Source: Sporosarcina sp. (GTDB lineage: Bacteria; Bacillota; Bacilli; Bacillales_A; Planococcaceae). From it: DNA of 32,046 nt. This document shows, in pieces, positions 1 to 10,719 of the stretch. The notes beneath the pieces were generated by a model. It was not told where the DNA came from, made no database searches, and was given only the letters and a program-made list of their open reading frames with translations. The translations under genes were made by a program, and so were the position numbers. The stretch is taken from positions 1-32,046 of the forward strand of contig JARIDM010000066.1 of assembly GCA_029263945.1 (NCBI GenBank), in the 5' to 3' direction. How positions within the stretch are numbered: the stretch's first letter is position 1; each line of letters opens with the position of its first letter.

Positions 1-810
1 ATCGGTCTGCATATACTCATTCACGACAACGCCTTTTGTCGGCCCAATTGTCAGGTTTGCAGCTTCAGCAAGTTTTGTGTTTGGTATGACGCCAATCGCA
101 GCGGCAATAAAGTCAACTTCTATAAAACCCCCATTTTTCATAAGAAGTTTCTTGCCTTCGATTCTGTCAATTGCATCATTAAAGTATAACTCCACGCCGT
201 TCGTTGTCATTTCTTCATTTAATACGTCTGTAATTGCAGGATCCATTACTTTCATGACACGGTCATTTCTTTCGATGAGTGCAGTTTTAATCCCTTTATG
301 GGTGAAGTTTTCTGCAAGTTCGATGCCGATAAATCCACCGCCAATGACGGCAGCAGATGTTGGTTTTTCGTTTTCTATATACGTGAGAATTTGGTCCATA
401 TCCTCGAAGCTTTTTAACGTGATCAGCGGCAAGTCGCCTAAGCCTTTTAGTTCTGGAACCCGTGAGTGTCCACCAGGAGATAGGATTAGTTTGTCGTAAG
501 TTTCGGTATAAACTGCTGCTGTCTCCAGGTTACAAATGTCAACGGTTTTATTTTCCCTGTCAATGGCACGTACTTCATGACGAATGAGTGTTTGAATATC
601 ACGTTTTTCAGCGAAGTCAGCTGGGTTTGGGCCATTCACTTTTTCTTTGTCGTCAATGACACCGCCAATGACATAAGGCATTCCGCAACTGCCGTAGCCT
701 ATTTCACGGTCACGTCCAACAAGTATAATATTGGCATTCGGGATGGCTCTTTTAATTTGTGAAGCGACGGTTGAACCACCCGCGACTGCCCCAACAATGA
801 TAACTTTCAT
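1..810 (-). CDS. CoA-disulfide reductase / NADH oxidase-family FAD-dependent pyridine nucleotide-disulphide oxidoreductase (partial, C-terminus outside window)
   Basis: Manual minus-strand translation from ATG at 810: MKVIIVGAVAGGSTVASQIKRAIPNANIILVGRDREIGYGSCGMPYVIGGVIDD..., open for 270 codons to the window edge. Rossmann GxxxGG motif and active-site Cys in GSCGMPYVIGG. Not in the ORF track because it has no stop in the window. Confidence 0.88.
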   Translation of the reverse strand, partial: MKVIIVGAVAGGSTVASQIKRAIPNANIILVGRDREIGYGSCGMPYVIGGVIDDKEKVNGPNPADFAEKRDIQTLIRHEVRAIDRENKTVDICNLETAAVYTETYDKLILSPGGHSRVPELKGLGDLPLITLKSFEDMDQILTYIENEKPTSAAVIGGGFIGIELAENFTHKGIKTALIERNDRVMKVMDPAITDVLNEEMTTNGVELYFNDAIDRIEGKKLLMKNGGFIEVDFIAAAIGVIPNTKLAEAANLTIGPTKGVVVNEYMQTD

Positions 811-850
811 TTAATCACCCTTTGTCGTTTGTTTTCATTTTCAGTTGAAA

Positions 851-1705
851 TTAACGAGGAAGTTCATTTAGAAAAAACACGGAAAGTGTACCAGGTCCGA
901 CATGTGCGCCGATAACGGAGCCAATCATATAAATTTCAATACTTGGTGGATTGAACCGCTCTTCGATGGCGGCTTTTAGTTCCAAAGCAAATGGTTCGTC
1001 ATCAGAGTGGCTAATGGCAATGTTTTGTTCGGAAAGATGATCGCCACGTTCTTCCATTAAATCCAACATGCGACGCATGACTTTCTTACGGCCCCTGTGT
1101 TTTTCAATTGGAATGAGTTTCCCATCTTCTACGTGTAGAAGGGGCTTAATATTTAAAAGTCCTCCAATAAACGCACTTGCTTTAGAGACGCGTCCTCCGC
1201 GTGCCATATAATCGAGGTCCTCAACTGTAAATAAGTGCTCCATATGTTTGGCCATGAAATAAATGATTTCTTCAATTACTTCTAAGCTTTCGTTTTGCGC
1301 ACGGAGTTGAGCGGCTTCTTTTACAAGTAATCCGTAGCCAAGCGAGGCACATTTCGAGTCGATGATAATTAAATTTAAATCGGGGTATTCTTCCTTCACT
1401 TGGTCACGAATCATAACTGCTGTATCATGCGTACCTGATAATTCAGAAGAAAAGGCGATGTAAATTCCTTCTTCTCCAGATTGAGCAAGTGCTGTCCACT
1501 CTTCCATGAAAAACTCCGGTGAAGCTTGTGACGTTTTTGGTTGTCCGCCCGCTCGAATCGCATTGTATACTTCGATCGCATCGATTTCAACAATATCTTT
1601 ATACTCTGCATCGCCAATTGAAACGGTTAATGGTAATAAATTCACATCATTTTCATCAAAAAAAGATTTTGGTAAATCTGATGCACTGTCTGCAAATATT
1701 CTCAT
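851..1705 (-). CDS. DegV family fatty-acid-binding protein (YitS-like)
   Basis: MRIFADSASDLPKSFFDENDVNLLPLTVSIGDAEYKD..., later SGTHDTA and LDYMARGGRVSKASAFIGGLLNIKPLL, all typical of DegV. Confidence 0.95.
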   Translation of the reverse strand: MRIFADSASDLPKSFFDENDVNLLPLTVSIGDAEYKDIVEIDAIEVYNAIRAGGQPKTSQASPEFFMEEWTALAQSGEEGIYIAFSSELSGTHDTAVMIRDQVKEEYPDLNLIIIDSKCASLGYGLLVKEAAQLRAQNESLEVIEEIIYFMAKHMEHLFTVEDLDYMARGGRVSKASAFIGGLLNIKPLLHVEDGKLIPIEKHRGRKKVMRRMLDLMEERGDHLSEQNIAISHSDDEPFALELKAAIEERFNPPSIEIYMIGSVIGAHVGPGTLSVFFLNELPR

Positions 1706-1757
1706 AAATAGGCCCCCTTATCTATAGGAAGAATAAGCTGTTCACTTCCTATGCTCG

Positions 1758-2579
1758 TTATTCTATCTTCAATTGTAACCGTTCATTGAGTACTTGCGCA
1801 ATGCCGTCTTCATTATTTGAAGTGGGCGTAATCATATCAGCGATTGATTTTAATTCGTCAATGCCATTTGTCATCGCAACGCCTAGACCTGCATAGTCAA
1901 TCATTTCAAGGTCATTATTTTCATCGCCAAAGGCAATAATGCGTTCTCTCGGAATATTCATCCACTGGGCAACTTGAGAAAGGCCTGCTGCTTTACTTAA
2001 GCCGCTTTGGAATACTTCGATTACATGTCCCCAAGGTGAGTCCCATACGCGGTGACCGACAACTTCTGCATGCACATGGCTAAGGTGTTGGCGAATGGTG
2101 TTCACGTCATTTGCATTTGCCTGAATGAGTAGGGAAGTTGGATCATCTTTTAAGTAATTCAAAATATCCCCAGTGGTTACTTTGGGCGCCCCTAATTTGA
2201 AGTTGTTTAACACTTTTTCGTCATGTCGATGAAGGTAGACGTCATCCATCACTTCTGCAACCATATTATTGTATGGAAATTCCTGCATGGCTTCGATGAC
2301 ATCCGCCACAACCGAAAGAGAAAGTGGTTTATGCACTGTATGCCAATTCCGATTGGAAGGGTGATGCACAAAAGCGCCATTAAAATTTATAACAGGTGTT
2401 GTTAAGTTTAGTTGTTGATAGTAAGGTGCTGTCGCTCGGTAAGGTCTTCCTGTTGCGAGTGCGACATGATGCCCTAACTGTTCAGCTTGTTGCAAAGCTT
2501 GCGCTGTTTTATCGGTAATTACTTTTTCGTCTGTTAATAATGTACCATCTAGGTCTAGTACGATTAAATGCGGCTTCAA
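1758..2579 (-). CDS. Cof-type HAD-superfamily hydrolase (YitU-like)
   Basis: LIVLDLDGTLLTDEK, ALATGRPY and IIAFGDENNDLEMIDYAGLGVAMTNG motifs. Confidence 0.94.
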   Translation of the reverse strand: MKPHLIVLDLDGTLLTDEKVITDKTAQALQQAEQLGHHVALATGRPYRATAPYYQQLNLTTPVINFNGAFVHHPSNRNWHTVHKPLSLSVVADVIEAMQEFPYNNMVAEVMDDVYLHRHDEKVLNNFKLGAPKVTTGDILNYLKDDPTSLLIQANANDVNTIRQHLSHVHAEVVGHRVWDSPWGHVIEVFQSGLSKAAGLSQVAQWMNIPRERIIAFGDENNDLEMIDYAGLGVAMTNGIDELKSIADMITPTSNNEDGIAQVLNERLQLKIE

Positions 2580-2712
2580 AAGAAATCCCCCTTTATCGTT
2601 AAGTTTACAGTTAAATCCTTCCGCAAGTCAAAAAATGAAGAAGAAAACGTCTTTTTTGTTTTTTAGAGAAAACTTTGTTACGCTAAAATGAAAAGAAAAA
2701 GGTTGTGAGTAT

Positions 2713-3483
2713 ATGCAAATTCAAGAAGAGACGTGGCATGACATTCCACTACTTCATATTGTAGAAAATCAATACAAAGATCAGGACATTCCTGTTGCCA
2801 TATTTTTGCACGGCTTTACAAGTGCGAAAGAGCATAACTTACACTATGCCTATAATCTCGCGAAAAAAGGGATACGCGTATTGTTACCAGAAGCTCATTT
2901 ACACGGGGTTCGAAGCGAAAAAATAGATGAAGTTGAACTCGCCCTTCGTTTTTGGGAAGTTGTCATGACTTCTATTGAAGAACTACCGATCCTGCATCAG
3001 ACATTAAAAGAAAAAGGGCTCGTAAAAACTGCGAAAATCAGTGTGGGTGGCACATCGATGGGCGGCATTACGACACTTGGTGCATTGTCCATTTATGATT
3101 GGATTGACGCGTCCATTGTGATGATGGGGGCACCTGGTTTCCAAGGATTCTTGCAAGAGCAAATGCGACAGTTTGAACAAAGAGGGTTTGATTTGCCCGT
3201 TACGGAAGTTGAAAAAAATCAGTTGTTTGAACAAATTGCGATGGTCGATTTAACGAAACGACCAGAAGCGCTAAACGGCAGACCGATTTACTTTTGGCAT
3301 GGCCAAAAAGATCCTGTTGTGCCGTATGCACCAACGTATCAGTTTTATGAAAGCATAAAGCCGATGTATGTGGACCAGCCAGGAAAATTGGTTTTTGAAA
3401 GTGATAAAGTAGCCAGCCATGCCGTCACGCGTAAAGGTTTATTGAATGCCGTGAATTGGCTAGCAAGTCAGTTGAATGAATAA
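2713..3483 (+). CDS. alpha/beta hydrolase / esterase (YitV-like)
   Basis: IFLHGFTSAKEHN, GGTSMGG nucleophile elbow, YFWHGQKDPVVPY. Confidence 0.88.
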   Translation: MQIQEETWHDIPLLHIVENQYKDQDIPVAIFLHGFTSAKEHNLHYAYNLAKKGIRVLLPEAHLHGVRSEKIDEVELALRFWEVVMTSIEELPILHQTLKEKGLVKTAKISVGGTSMGGITTLGALSIYDWIDASIVMMGAPGFQGFLQEQMRQFEQRGFDLPVTEVEKNQLFEQIAMVDLTKRPEALNGRPIYFWHGQKDPVVPYAPTYQFYESIKPMYVDQPGKLVFESDKVASHAVTRKGLLNAVNWLASQLNE

Positions 3484-3532
3484 ACAAACACTGCTATGAT
3501 AAAGTCAGTACAGTGTAGAGAGGGGTATACGT

Positions 3533-3841
3533 ATGAGTCAGGAAATGAAAGATAGCATGATGGGCGCAATTGAAAACGTCATTGACCCTGAATTAGGGAT
3601 AGATATTGTGAACTTAGGACTTGTTTATGATGTTGAATTAGATGATGACAGCATTGCGCGTGTCACAATGACATTGACTTCAATGGGTTGTCCAATGGGG
3701 CCGCAAATTGTCTCAATGGTACAGCAAGAGCTATTGGAATTACCAGAAGTGAAAGATGTGGATGTTAACATCGTGTGGAGTCCACCTTGGTCAAAAGATA
3801 ATATGTCACGCTATGCTAAAATGGCGCTTGGCGTTAGATAA
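3533..3841 (+). CDS. metal-sulfur cluster assembly factor, MIP18/DUF59 family (YitW-like)
   Basis: AIENVIDPELGIDIVNLGLVYDVE...TSMGCPMGPQIV...VNIVWSPPWSKDNMS. Confidence 0.94.
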   Translation: MSQEMKDSMMGAIENVIDPELGIDIVNLGLVYDVELDDDSIARVTMTLTSMGCPMGPQIVSMVQQELLELPEVKDVDVNIVWSPPWSKDNMSRYAKMALGVR

Positions 3842-3847
3842 TTATAG

Positions 3848-3891
3848 AAAAAAGACTGCATAACTTTACATAAGTTGTGGAGTCTTTTTTT
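3848..3891 (+). terminator. intrinsic terminator after yitW-like gene
   Basis: AAAAAAGACTgcATAACTTtacatAAGTTGTggAGTCTTTTTTT hairpin with T-run. Confidence 0.8.
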
Positions 3892-4007
3892 AGTGGACAA
3901 TTTTTACGTGTGCGTTCTGTGTAAAGCGTCGTGTCTGGTCCGAAATGTTGCGGCTTCCGCGCAAAGCGTTTCACTTTTCTCCCTGTCTAATTAATCAGGC
4001 AAGTTGC

Positions 4008-4036
4008 TTTACCTATACGCTAAATCGGTTTATAAT
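4008..4036 (+). promoter_or_regulatory. sigma-A-type promoter for clpB
   Basis: TTTACC (4008-4013), 17-bp spacer, TATAAT (4031-4036). Confidence 0.65.
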
Positions 4037-4042
4037 TAAATT

Positions 4043-4059
4043 AGTCAAAGAAGGTCAAA
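4043..4059 (+). promoter_or_regulatory. CtsR operator
   Basis: AGTCAAA-GAA-GGTCAAA matches the CtsR heptad direct repeat RGTCAAA-NAN-RGTCAAA exactly. It sits just downstream of the -10 and upstream of the clpB ATG. Confidence 0.88.
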
Positions 4060-4093
4060 TAAAGATTTGAAAAATATAAAATGAAAAAGGTGA

Positions 4094-6238
4094 ATGTCTA
4101 TGAGCATGCAAGGTGAACAAGAAGCGCAAAAAACACCACTTGAACAGTTTGGACGTAATCTAGTCGAAGATGTAAAAAACGGAAAAATGGACCCAGTCAT
4201 CGGCCGAGATGAAGAAATTCGAAATACAATTCGGATCTTATCGAGAAAGACAAAAAACAATCCGGTGTTAATTGGGGAACCAGGCGTGGGGAAGACGGCA
4301 ATTGTTGAAGGTTTGGCACAAAGAATAGTCAAAGGGGACGTTCCTGAGGGCTTAAAAGGTCGTGAAATATTCGAGTTAGATATGGGCGCACTCATTGCGG
4401 GTGCGAAGTATCGTGGGGAATTTGAAGAGCGATTAAAAGGCGTACTAAAACAAGTAAAAGACAGTGAAGGTCAAATTATTCTATTTATCGACGAAATTCA
4501 TACGATTGTTGGTGCAGGTAAAGTAGACGGCGCGATGGATGCAGGGAACATGCTGAAACCAATGCTCGCACGCGGCGAATTGTACTGTATTGGGGCAACA
4601 ACACTAGATGAATACCGCATGCATATTGAAAAGGACCCCGCTTTAGAACGACGTTTTCAACAAGTGATGGTTCGTGAGCCTTCCGTTGAAGACACAGTCT
4701 CTATTTTAAGGGGATTAAAAGAAGTCTATGAGCTGCATCACGGCGTTCGAATTCATGACCGTGCGATTGTTGCGGCATCTACGCTTTCAAATCGGTACTT
4801 GACGGAGCGTTTTTTACCAGACAAAGCAATCGATTTAATCGATGAGGCGAGTGCGATGGTTCGAACCGAAATCGATTCAATGCCTCAGGAATTAGATGAG
4901 GTAACGCGTCGAATGATGCAGCTCGAAATAGAGGAAGAAGCACTTCGAAAAGAAAAAGATGTGGCCAGTCAAAACAGGCTTAAAATTTTACGCGATGAAT
5001 TGCAATCCATTAAAGACTCCTCTGCAGATATGCGTGCGCAGTGGGAAGCCGAGAAAGCAGCCTTAAGTGAAATTCAAGAAAAACGGGGACAGCTAGATCA
5101 TTTCCGTAGAGAGCTAGAAGATGCAGAGAATCGATATGATTTGAACAAAGCAGCTGAACTGAGACATGGTAAAATTCCAGCGTTGGAAACGGAATTACAA
5201 GCGCTTGAAGCCCCATTACATGATGGAAAAGAAAGCCGACTTTTGCGTGAAGAAGTGACGGAAGAAGAAATCGCAACAATTGTGGCAAGGTGGACAGGCA
5301 TTCCTGTAACAAAACTCATTGAAGGTGAAAGAGAAAAATTATTGCGCTTGGCAGATACACTCGAAGCGCGCGTGATTGGACAAGACAACGCCGTTCAACT
5401 CGTTACAGAAGCGGTTTGGCGTGCGCGTGCAGGGATTCAAGATCCTAATAAGCCAATTGGTTCCTTTTTATTTTTAGGGCCGACAGGAGTTGGGAAAACT
5501 GAACTTGCCAAAACACTAGCGGCAACTTTATTCGACTCAGAAGATCATTTCATCCGCATAGATATGTCGGAGTATATGGAGAAGCATAGTGTGTCTAGAC
5601 TAGTAGGGGCACCCCCTGGTTATATAGGTTACGAAGAGGGAGGACAACTCACAGAAGCGGTGCGTAGAAACCCATATTCGGTTGTTTTACTAGACGAAAT
5701 TGAAAAGGCACATCCAGATGTAGCCAATATTTTGCTCCAAGTATTAGATGATGGCCGCATTACGGATAGCCAAGGAAGACTTGTTAATTTTACAAATACG
5801 GTCGTCATTATGACGTCAAATCTAGGTTCAGCTTATTTACTAAAAGGACCAAATGAACTCGAAAGTCATGCAGCAGAAGATCTTGTGATGGCAGAATTAA
5901 GAAGTCACTTTAAGCCAGAACTGCTTAACCGAATGGATGATACAATTATTTTTCATTCACTTTCAGGAGATTCGTTCAAACGAATTGCAGCCAAAATGCT
6001 TGAAAGTCTTGCGGATAGACTAGAAGCGCAAGAGGTGACGATGGTTTATGAAGATGCCGTCTTAGATTGGATTGTACGTGAAGGAACAGATACCAACTTT
6101 GGTGCGCGTCCATTGAAACGGTTCATACAGCGACATGTAGAAACAATTGTAGCGAAGGAATTAATTAAAGGTGAAATTGGGCCAAATGATACGCTACGTT
6201 TAACAATGCAAGAAAATCAGTTACAAGTGAAAAAATAA
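4094..6238 (+). CDS. clpB: ClpB-type AAA+ disaggregase lacking the N-terminal domain (714 aa)
   Basis: Two AAA+ modules ([33 protein letters not shown]) and a ClpB-type M-domain ([24 protein letters not shown]...[12 protein letters not shown]...[20 protein letters not shown]). Starts at the NBD1-proximal linker; no Clp-N domain and no ClpE zinc finger. Confidence 0.9.
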   Translation: MSMSMQGEQEAQKTPLEQFGRNLVEDVKNGKMDPVIGRDEEIRNTIRILSRKTKNNPVLIGEPGVGKTAIVEGLAQRIVKGDVPEGLKGREIFELDMGALIAGAKYRGEFEERLKGVLKQVKDSEGQIILFIDEIHTIVGAGKVDGAMDAGNMLKPMLARGELYCIGATTLDEYRMHIEKDPALERRFQQVMVREPSVEDTVSILRGLKEVYELHHGVRIHDRAIVAASTLSNRYLTERFLPDKAIDLIDEASAMVRTEIDSMPQELDEVTRRMMQLEIEEEALRKEKDVASQNRLKILRDELQSIKDSSADMRAQWEAEKAALSEIQEKRGQLDHFRRELEDAENRYDLNKAAELRHGKIPALETELQALEAPLHDGKESRLLREEVTEEEIATIVARWTGIPVTKLIEGEREKLLRLADTLEARVIGQDNAVQLVTEAVWRARAGIQDPNKPIGSFLFLGPTGVGKTELAKTLAATLFDSEDHFIRIDMSEYMEKHSVSRLVGAPPGYIGYEEGGQLTEAVRRNPYSVVLLDEIEKAHPDVANILLQVLDDGRITDSQGRLVNFTNTVVIMTSNLGSAYLLKGPNELESHAAEDLVMAELRSHFKPELLNRMDDTIIFHSLSGDSFKRIAAKMLESLADRLEAQEVTMVYEDAVLDWIVREGTDTNFGARPLKRFIQRHVETIVAKELIKGEIGPNDTLRLTMQENQLQVKK

Positions 6239-6243
6239 CAAAC

Positions 6244-6279
6244 AAAAAACCATCTCTCGTTAAAAGAGATGGTTTTTTT
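6244..6279 (+). terminator. intrinsic terminator after clpB
   Basis: AAAAAACCATCTCTcgttaaaAGAGATGGTTTTTTT. Confidence 0.92.
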
Positions 6280-6281
6280 GT

Positions 6282-6464
6282 TTAGTGGTCTGATACAGGT
6301 CCTTCAGGAATAGATTCGCCTAAAACAATGACTAATACGGATAGGAATAGAGAAACAACCGCGCCAGCTAAAAAGTTAAAATCTACGTTTGCGATGGCAC
6401 CTACTACGTAATTGAGTAAACTCACTAATAATAAAGACCAAAGGAATGTCATTATGTATCTCAA
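6282..6464 (-). CDS. DUF2929 small membrane protein (YjzD-like)
   Basis: MRYIMTFLWSLLLVSLLNYVVGAIANVDFNFLAGAVVSLFLSVLVIVLGESIPEGP; TTG start with GAGGTG SD about 7 nt upstream; two TM segments. Confidence 0.8.
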   Translation of the reverse strand: MRYIMTFLWSLLLVSLLNYVVGAIANVDFNFLAGAVVSLFLSVLVIVLGESIPEGPVSDH

Positions 6465-6575
6465 TTGCTTTCACCTCAATATGGCTATTTATTTTACAAT
6501 TGTATCATAGCCTTTGGAATTGGGAAACATCTAATCATTATTCCGAATGATTTTTTACAAAAAAGTATCAGGTTG

Positions 6576-6604
6576 TTGAAAAAAGAACATTAATCTTTTA
6601 TAGT
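6576..6604 (+). promoter_or_regulatory. sigma-A-type promoter for fabHF
   Basis: TTGAAA (6576-6581), 17-bp spacer, TATAGT (6599-6604). Confidence 0.65.
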
Positions 6605-6623
6605 TAATACCAGGTACTAATAA
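6604..6623. promoter_or_regulatory. FapR-like operator
   Basis: TTAATACCAGGTACTAATAA; its reverse complement TTATTAGTACCTGGTATTAA resembles the FapR site (TTAGTACCT...). Overlaps the -10/+1 region upstream of fabH. Confidence 0.78.
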
Positions 6624-6649
6624 TAGATGACAAAGGGCGGGGAAATTAA

Positions 6650-7582
6650 ATGAATGCAGGTTTAGTAGGAGTCGGGAAGTTTGTACCCTCTCATATCGTC
6701 ACGAACGAAGATTTAGAAAAACGAATGGATACGTCAGATGAATGGATACGTACAATGACAGGGATTGAAGAAAGACGGATTGCCGCTGATGATATGGATA
6801 CTTCTCACATGGCATACGAGGCAGCTCAAAATGCGATTAAGGATGCCGGTGTCAATCCAGAAGAGATTGGACTGATTCTTGTTGCGACAGTTACACCGGA
6901 CCGTCCGTTTCCAACTGTTTCAACGATGCTTCAAGAACAATTGGGGACGAAAAATGCTGCGGCGATGGATATTTCAGCGGCATGTGCAGGATTTATGTAT
7001 GGACTTGTAACGGCAAAACAATTTGTTGAATCAGGTTCTTACGACTACGTGCTCGTTGTAGGCGTTGAAAAGCTTTCGAAAATTACGGATTGGGAAGACC
7101 GTAATACGGCGGTTCTCTTTGGAGATGGAGCGGGCGCTGCAGTTGTAGGTAAAGTAAGTGAGGGCCGTGGGATTTTATCATTCGAACTCGGTGCAGATGG
7201 CACGGGCGGGAAGCATCTTTATCAAGATGAATACTTGGTGATGAACGGCCGGGAAGTATTTAAATTTGCAGTTCGTCAAATGGGTGAATCTGCACTGAAT
7301 GTAGTTGAAAAAGCAGGCTTAACGACGGATGATATTGATTATTTAATCCCGCATCAGGCGAACATTCGAATTATGGAAGCATCAAGAGAAAGACTGGGTC
7401 TTCCTGTTGAAAAAATGTCGAAAACGATTCATAAATATGGAAATACCTCAGCAGCTTCGATTCCGATTTCATTGGTAGATGATTTAGCGGAAGGGAAAAT
7501 AAAAGAGGGAGATGTGATTGTTTTTGTTGGATTTGGCGCGGGATTAACATGGGGAGCGCTTTGTATCCGTTGGGGGAAATAG
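6650..7582 (+). CDS. fabH: beta-ketoacyl-ACP synthase III
   Basis: [47 protein letters not shown] (active Cys), [19 protein letters not shown]. Confidence 0.97.
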   Translation: MNAGLVGVGKFVPSHIVTNEDLEKRMDTSDEWIRTMTGIEERRIAADDMDTSHMAYEAAQNAIKDAGVNPEEIGLILVATVTPDRPFPTVSTMLQEQLGTKNAAAMDISAACAGFMYGLVTAKQFVESGSYDYVLVVGVEKLSKITDWEDRNTAVLFGDGAGAAVVGKVSEGRGILSFELGADGTGGKHLYQDEYLVMNGREVFKFAVRQMGESALNVVEKAGLTTDDIDYLIPHQANIRIMEASRERLGLPVEKMSKTIHKYGNTSAASIPISLVDDLAEGKIKEGDVIVFVGFGAGLTWGALCIRWGK

Positions 7583-7628
7583 GCAACCATAAAAGGTACG
7601 ATTATAAGAATGAGGGGAAGTTCAAAAA

Positions 7629-8867
7629 ATGAGTAAACGACGTGTAGTAATTACCGGTATCGGTGCAGTTTCACCAGTAGGAAATACGGCAGAAGCGTCT
7701 TGGGATGCAGTAATTAACGGTCAATCAGGGATTGGTCCGTTAACGCGACTTGACACTGAACAATTTCCAGTAAAAGTTGCTGCGGAAGTAAAAGATTTTT
7801 CGATTGAAGACTATATTGAGAAAAAAGAAGCACGTAAAATGGACCGCTTCACACATTACGCACTTGCAGCTTCTATTATGGCGATGAAAGATGCAGGACT
7901 AGAAAAACTAGACGATGCACTTGCACTGCGCACGGGCGTCTGGATTGGCTCTGGAATTGGTGGCATGGAAACACATGAACAACAGTTTAAAATCTTTCAA
8001 GAGCGTGGCTATCGCCGCGTAAGTCCATTTTTTGTTCCCATGATGATTCCAGACATGGCATCTGGTCAAGTATCGATTCACTTTGGCGCGAAAGCGATCA
8101 ACTCTTGTTCAGTAACCGCTTGTGCTTCTGGTACGAATTCTATCGGAGATGCGTTTGAAGTCATTCGCCGCGGAGAAGCTGACGTAATGATTTCAGGCGG
8201 CGCGGAAGCACCAATTACGACAATGTCCGTTGCAGGATTTTGTGCGAATAAAGCACTTTCTTTGAACCCAGATCCAGCAACAGCTTCTCGTCCGTTTGAT
8301 GCAAACCGTGATGGATTTGTCATTGGAGAAGGCGCTGGAATTGTCATCCTTGAGGAATATGAGCATGCCGTCGCTCGCGGGGCGAAAATCTATGCAGAGG
8401 TGATCGGGTACGGTGCAACAGGAGATGCGCATCATATTACAGCACCAGCACCAGAGGGAGAAGGCGCTGCGCGTGCGATGCAACAAGCACTTGACCAAAG
8501 TGGCATTGACCCAAGTCAGATTGATTATATTAATGCACATGGTACGAGTACGCCGTATAATGACCAATTTGAAACAATGGCTGCAAAGACGGTATTTGGA
8601 GAACATGCCTACAAGCTTGCGATTAGCTCAACGAAATCGATGACTGGGCATCTTTTAGGTGCGGCAGGTGGACTCGAAGCAATATTCACAGCGAAAGCAT
8701 TGCAAGAAGGGATTTTACCACCCACAATGAATTATGAAACAGCAGACGACGAATGTGATCTGGATTGCGTTCCGAATGCTGCGCGTAAAGTTGCGATTGA
8801 ATATGCAATGAGTAATTCACTCGGTTTTGGTGGCCATAACGCATGCTTAATCTTCAAGAAAGTATAA
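7629..8867 (+). CDS. fabF: beta-ketoacyl-ACP synthase II
   Basis: [20 protein letters not shown]..., [58 protein letters not shown]. Confidence 0.98.
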   Translation: MSKRRVVITGIGAVSPVGNTAEASWDAVINGQSGIGPLTRLDTEQFPVKVAAEVKDFSIEDYIEKKEARKMDRFTHYALAASIMAMKDAGLEKLDDALALRTGVWIGSGIGGMETHEQQFKIFQERGYRRVSPFFVPMMIPDMASGQVSIHFGAKAINSCSVTACASGTNSIGDAFEVIRRGEADVMISGGAEAPITTMSVAGFCANKALSLNPDPATASRPFDANRDGFVIGEGAGIVILEEYEHAVARGAKIYAEVIGYGATGDAHHITAPAPEGEGAARAMQQALDQSGIDPSQIDYINAHGTSTPYNDQFETMAAKTVFGEHAYKLAISSTKSMTGHLLGAAGGLEAIFTAKALQEGILPPTMNYETADDECDLDCVPNAARKVAIEYAMSNSLGFGGHNACLIFKKV

Positions 8868-8877
8868 GGGAAAATTG

Positions 8878-8906
8878 GCGTCTCACTTCGGTGGGACGTT
8901 TTTTTA
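8878..8906 (+). terminator. intrinsic terminator after fabF
   Basis: GCGTCTCACttcgGTGGGACGTTTTTTT. Confidence 0.88.
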
Positions 8907-8910
8907 AATC

Positions 8911-8950
8911 AAAACAACAAAAGCCCCCTAATGTCTAAAAAAGGGGGCTT
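8911..8950 (-). terminator. minus-strand intrinsic terminator downstream of trpS
   Basis: Minus strand reads AAGCCCCCTTTTTTAGACATTAGGGGGCTTTTGTTGTTTT: GC-rich stem then U-rich tail. Plus-strand side has no T-run. Confidence 0.7.
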
Positions 8951-8988
8951 GTTCATATCATAATGGAAAAGGTAAAGGACGAGGTGGC

Positions 8989-10171
<1,183 letters not shown>

Positions 10172-10303
10172 TCAAATTCATAATAGGGTTTTGTTGCGAC
10201 GCCACCACAACATAGCGTCGGGTTAAACTATTCCCGAACCATCTGCTGCGTTGTTGTCGCAGGCTAAGGTCATTATGATATTGATTCCATTAATAAATCT
10301 ACA

Positions 10304-10605
10304 TAAAAAAACATCAGTCGTCCCTATAAAAAGGGACGACTGATGTCTATTCAACCGCGGTACCACCCGAATTGCCCGAAGGCCTCTCAAGCTCCGTAAC
10401 GCGGAGATACGTAACAAGGTTGAAGGAAAGATAGTTCCTTTTCGTTGTTAAGCTCGGGAACCCAATTCAATCCAAAAGGTTATCTGCTCACACCGCTGCA
10501 GACTCTCTGGTAACCTCTACTGGATTTACTTTTTCCGTCACTGCCGTTCAATATGAAATTGACTGAAGTACGTTTAATTTCTAATTTAATAAAAATCTGT
10601 ACATT
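10304..10605 (-). ncRNA. T-box leader RNA (trpS)
   Basis: Minus strand: GGGTGGTACCGCGG antiterminator motif (plus 10355-10368), followed by terminator ACATCAGTCGTCCC..GGGACGACTGATGT (10311-10346) with U-run 10304-10310. Stem I with AGTA/GAGAG-type motifs; possible UGG specifier near 10462-10464. Confidence 0.93.
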
Positions 10606-10611
10606 TTCTAT

Positions 10612-10640
10612 ATTATAATCTGTCGTGTTAAGAGTTGCAA
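10612..10640 (-). promoter_or_regulatory. sigma-A promoter for the trpS T-box transcript
   Basis: Minus strand TTGCAA (10635-10640), 17-bp spacer, TATAAT (10612-10617). Confidence 0.75.
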
Positions 10641-10719
10641 GAATGAATATCTAGATTTTCCTTTCATTCGAATCCTACCCCTGTTAAAATAAGAGAGAAA
10701 TAGGAAGGATGTTGTCGAA

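Noticed and set aside
77-762. Plus-strand ORFs 77-499 and 577-762
   Set aside because: Antisense to the CoA-disulfide-reductase-family gene, whose frame is open across the whole interval.
5010-5388. Minus-strand ORFs inside clpB
   Set aside because: Shadow ORFs opposite the ClpB M-domain/NBD2 junction; no SD or homology signal.
8078-8643. ORFs 8078-8347(-), 8193-8606(-), 8413-8643(+)
   Set aside because: Embedded in fabF, no recognisable family, typical shadow ORFs.
10223-10417. ORF track minus-strand 64-aa ORF
   Set aside because: Lies over the T-box antiterminator/terminator; low-complexity arginine-rich translation; the RNA signal explains the sequence.
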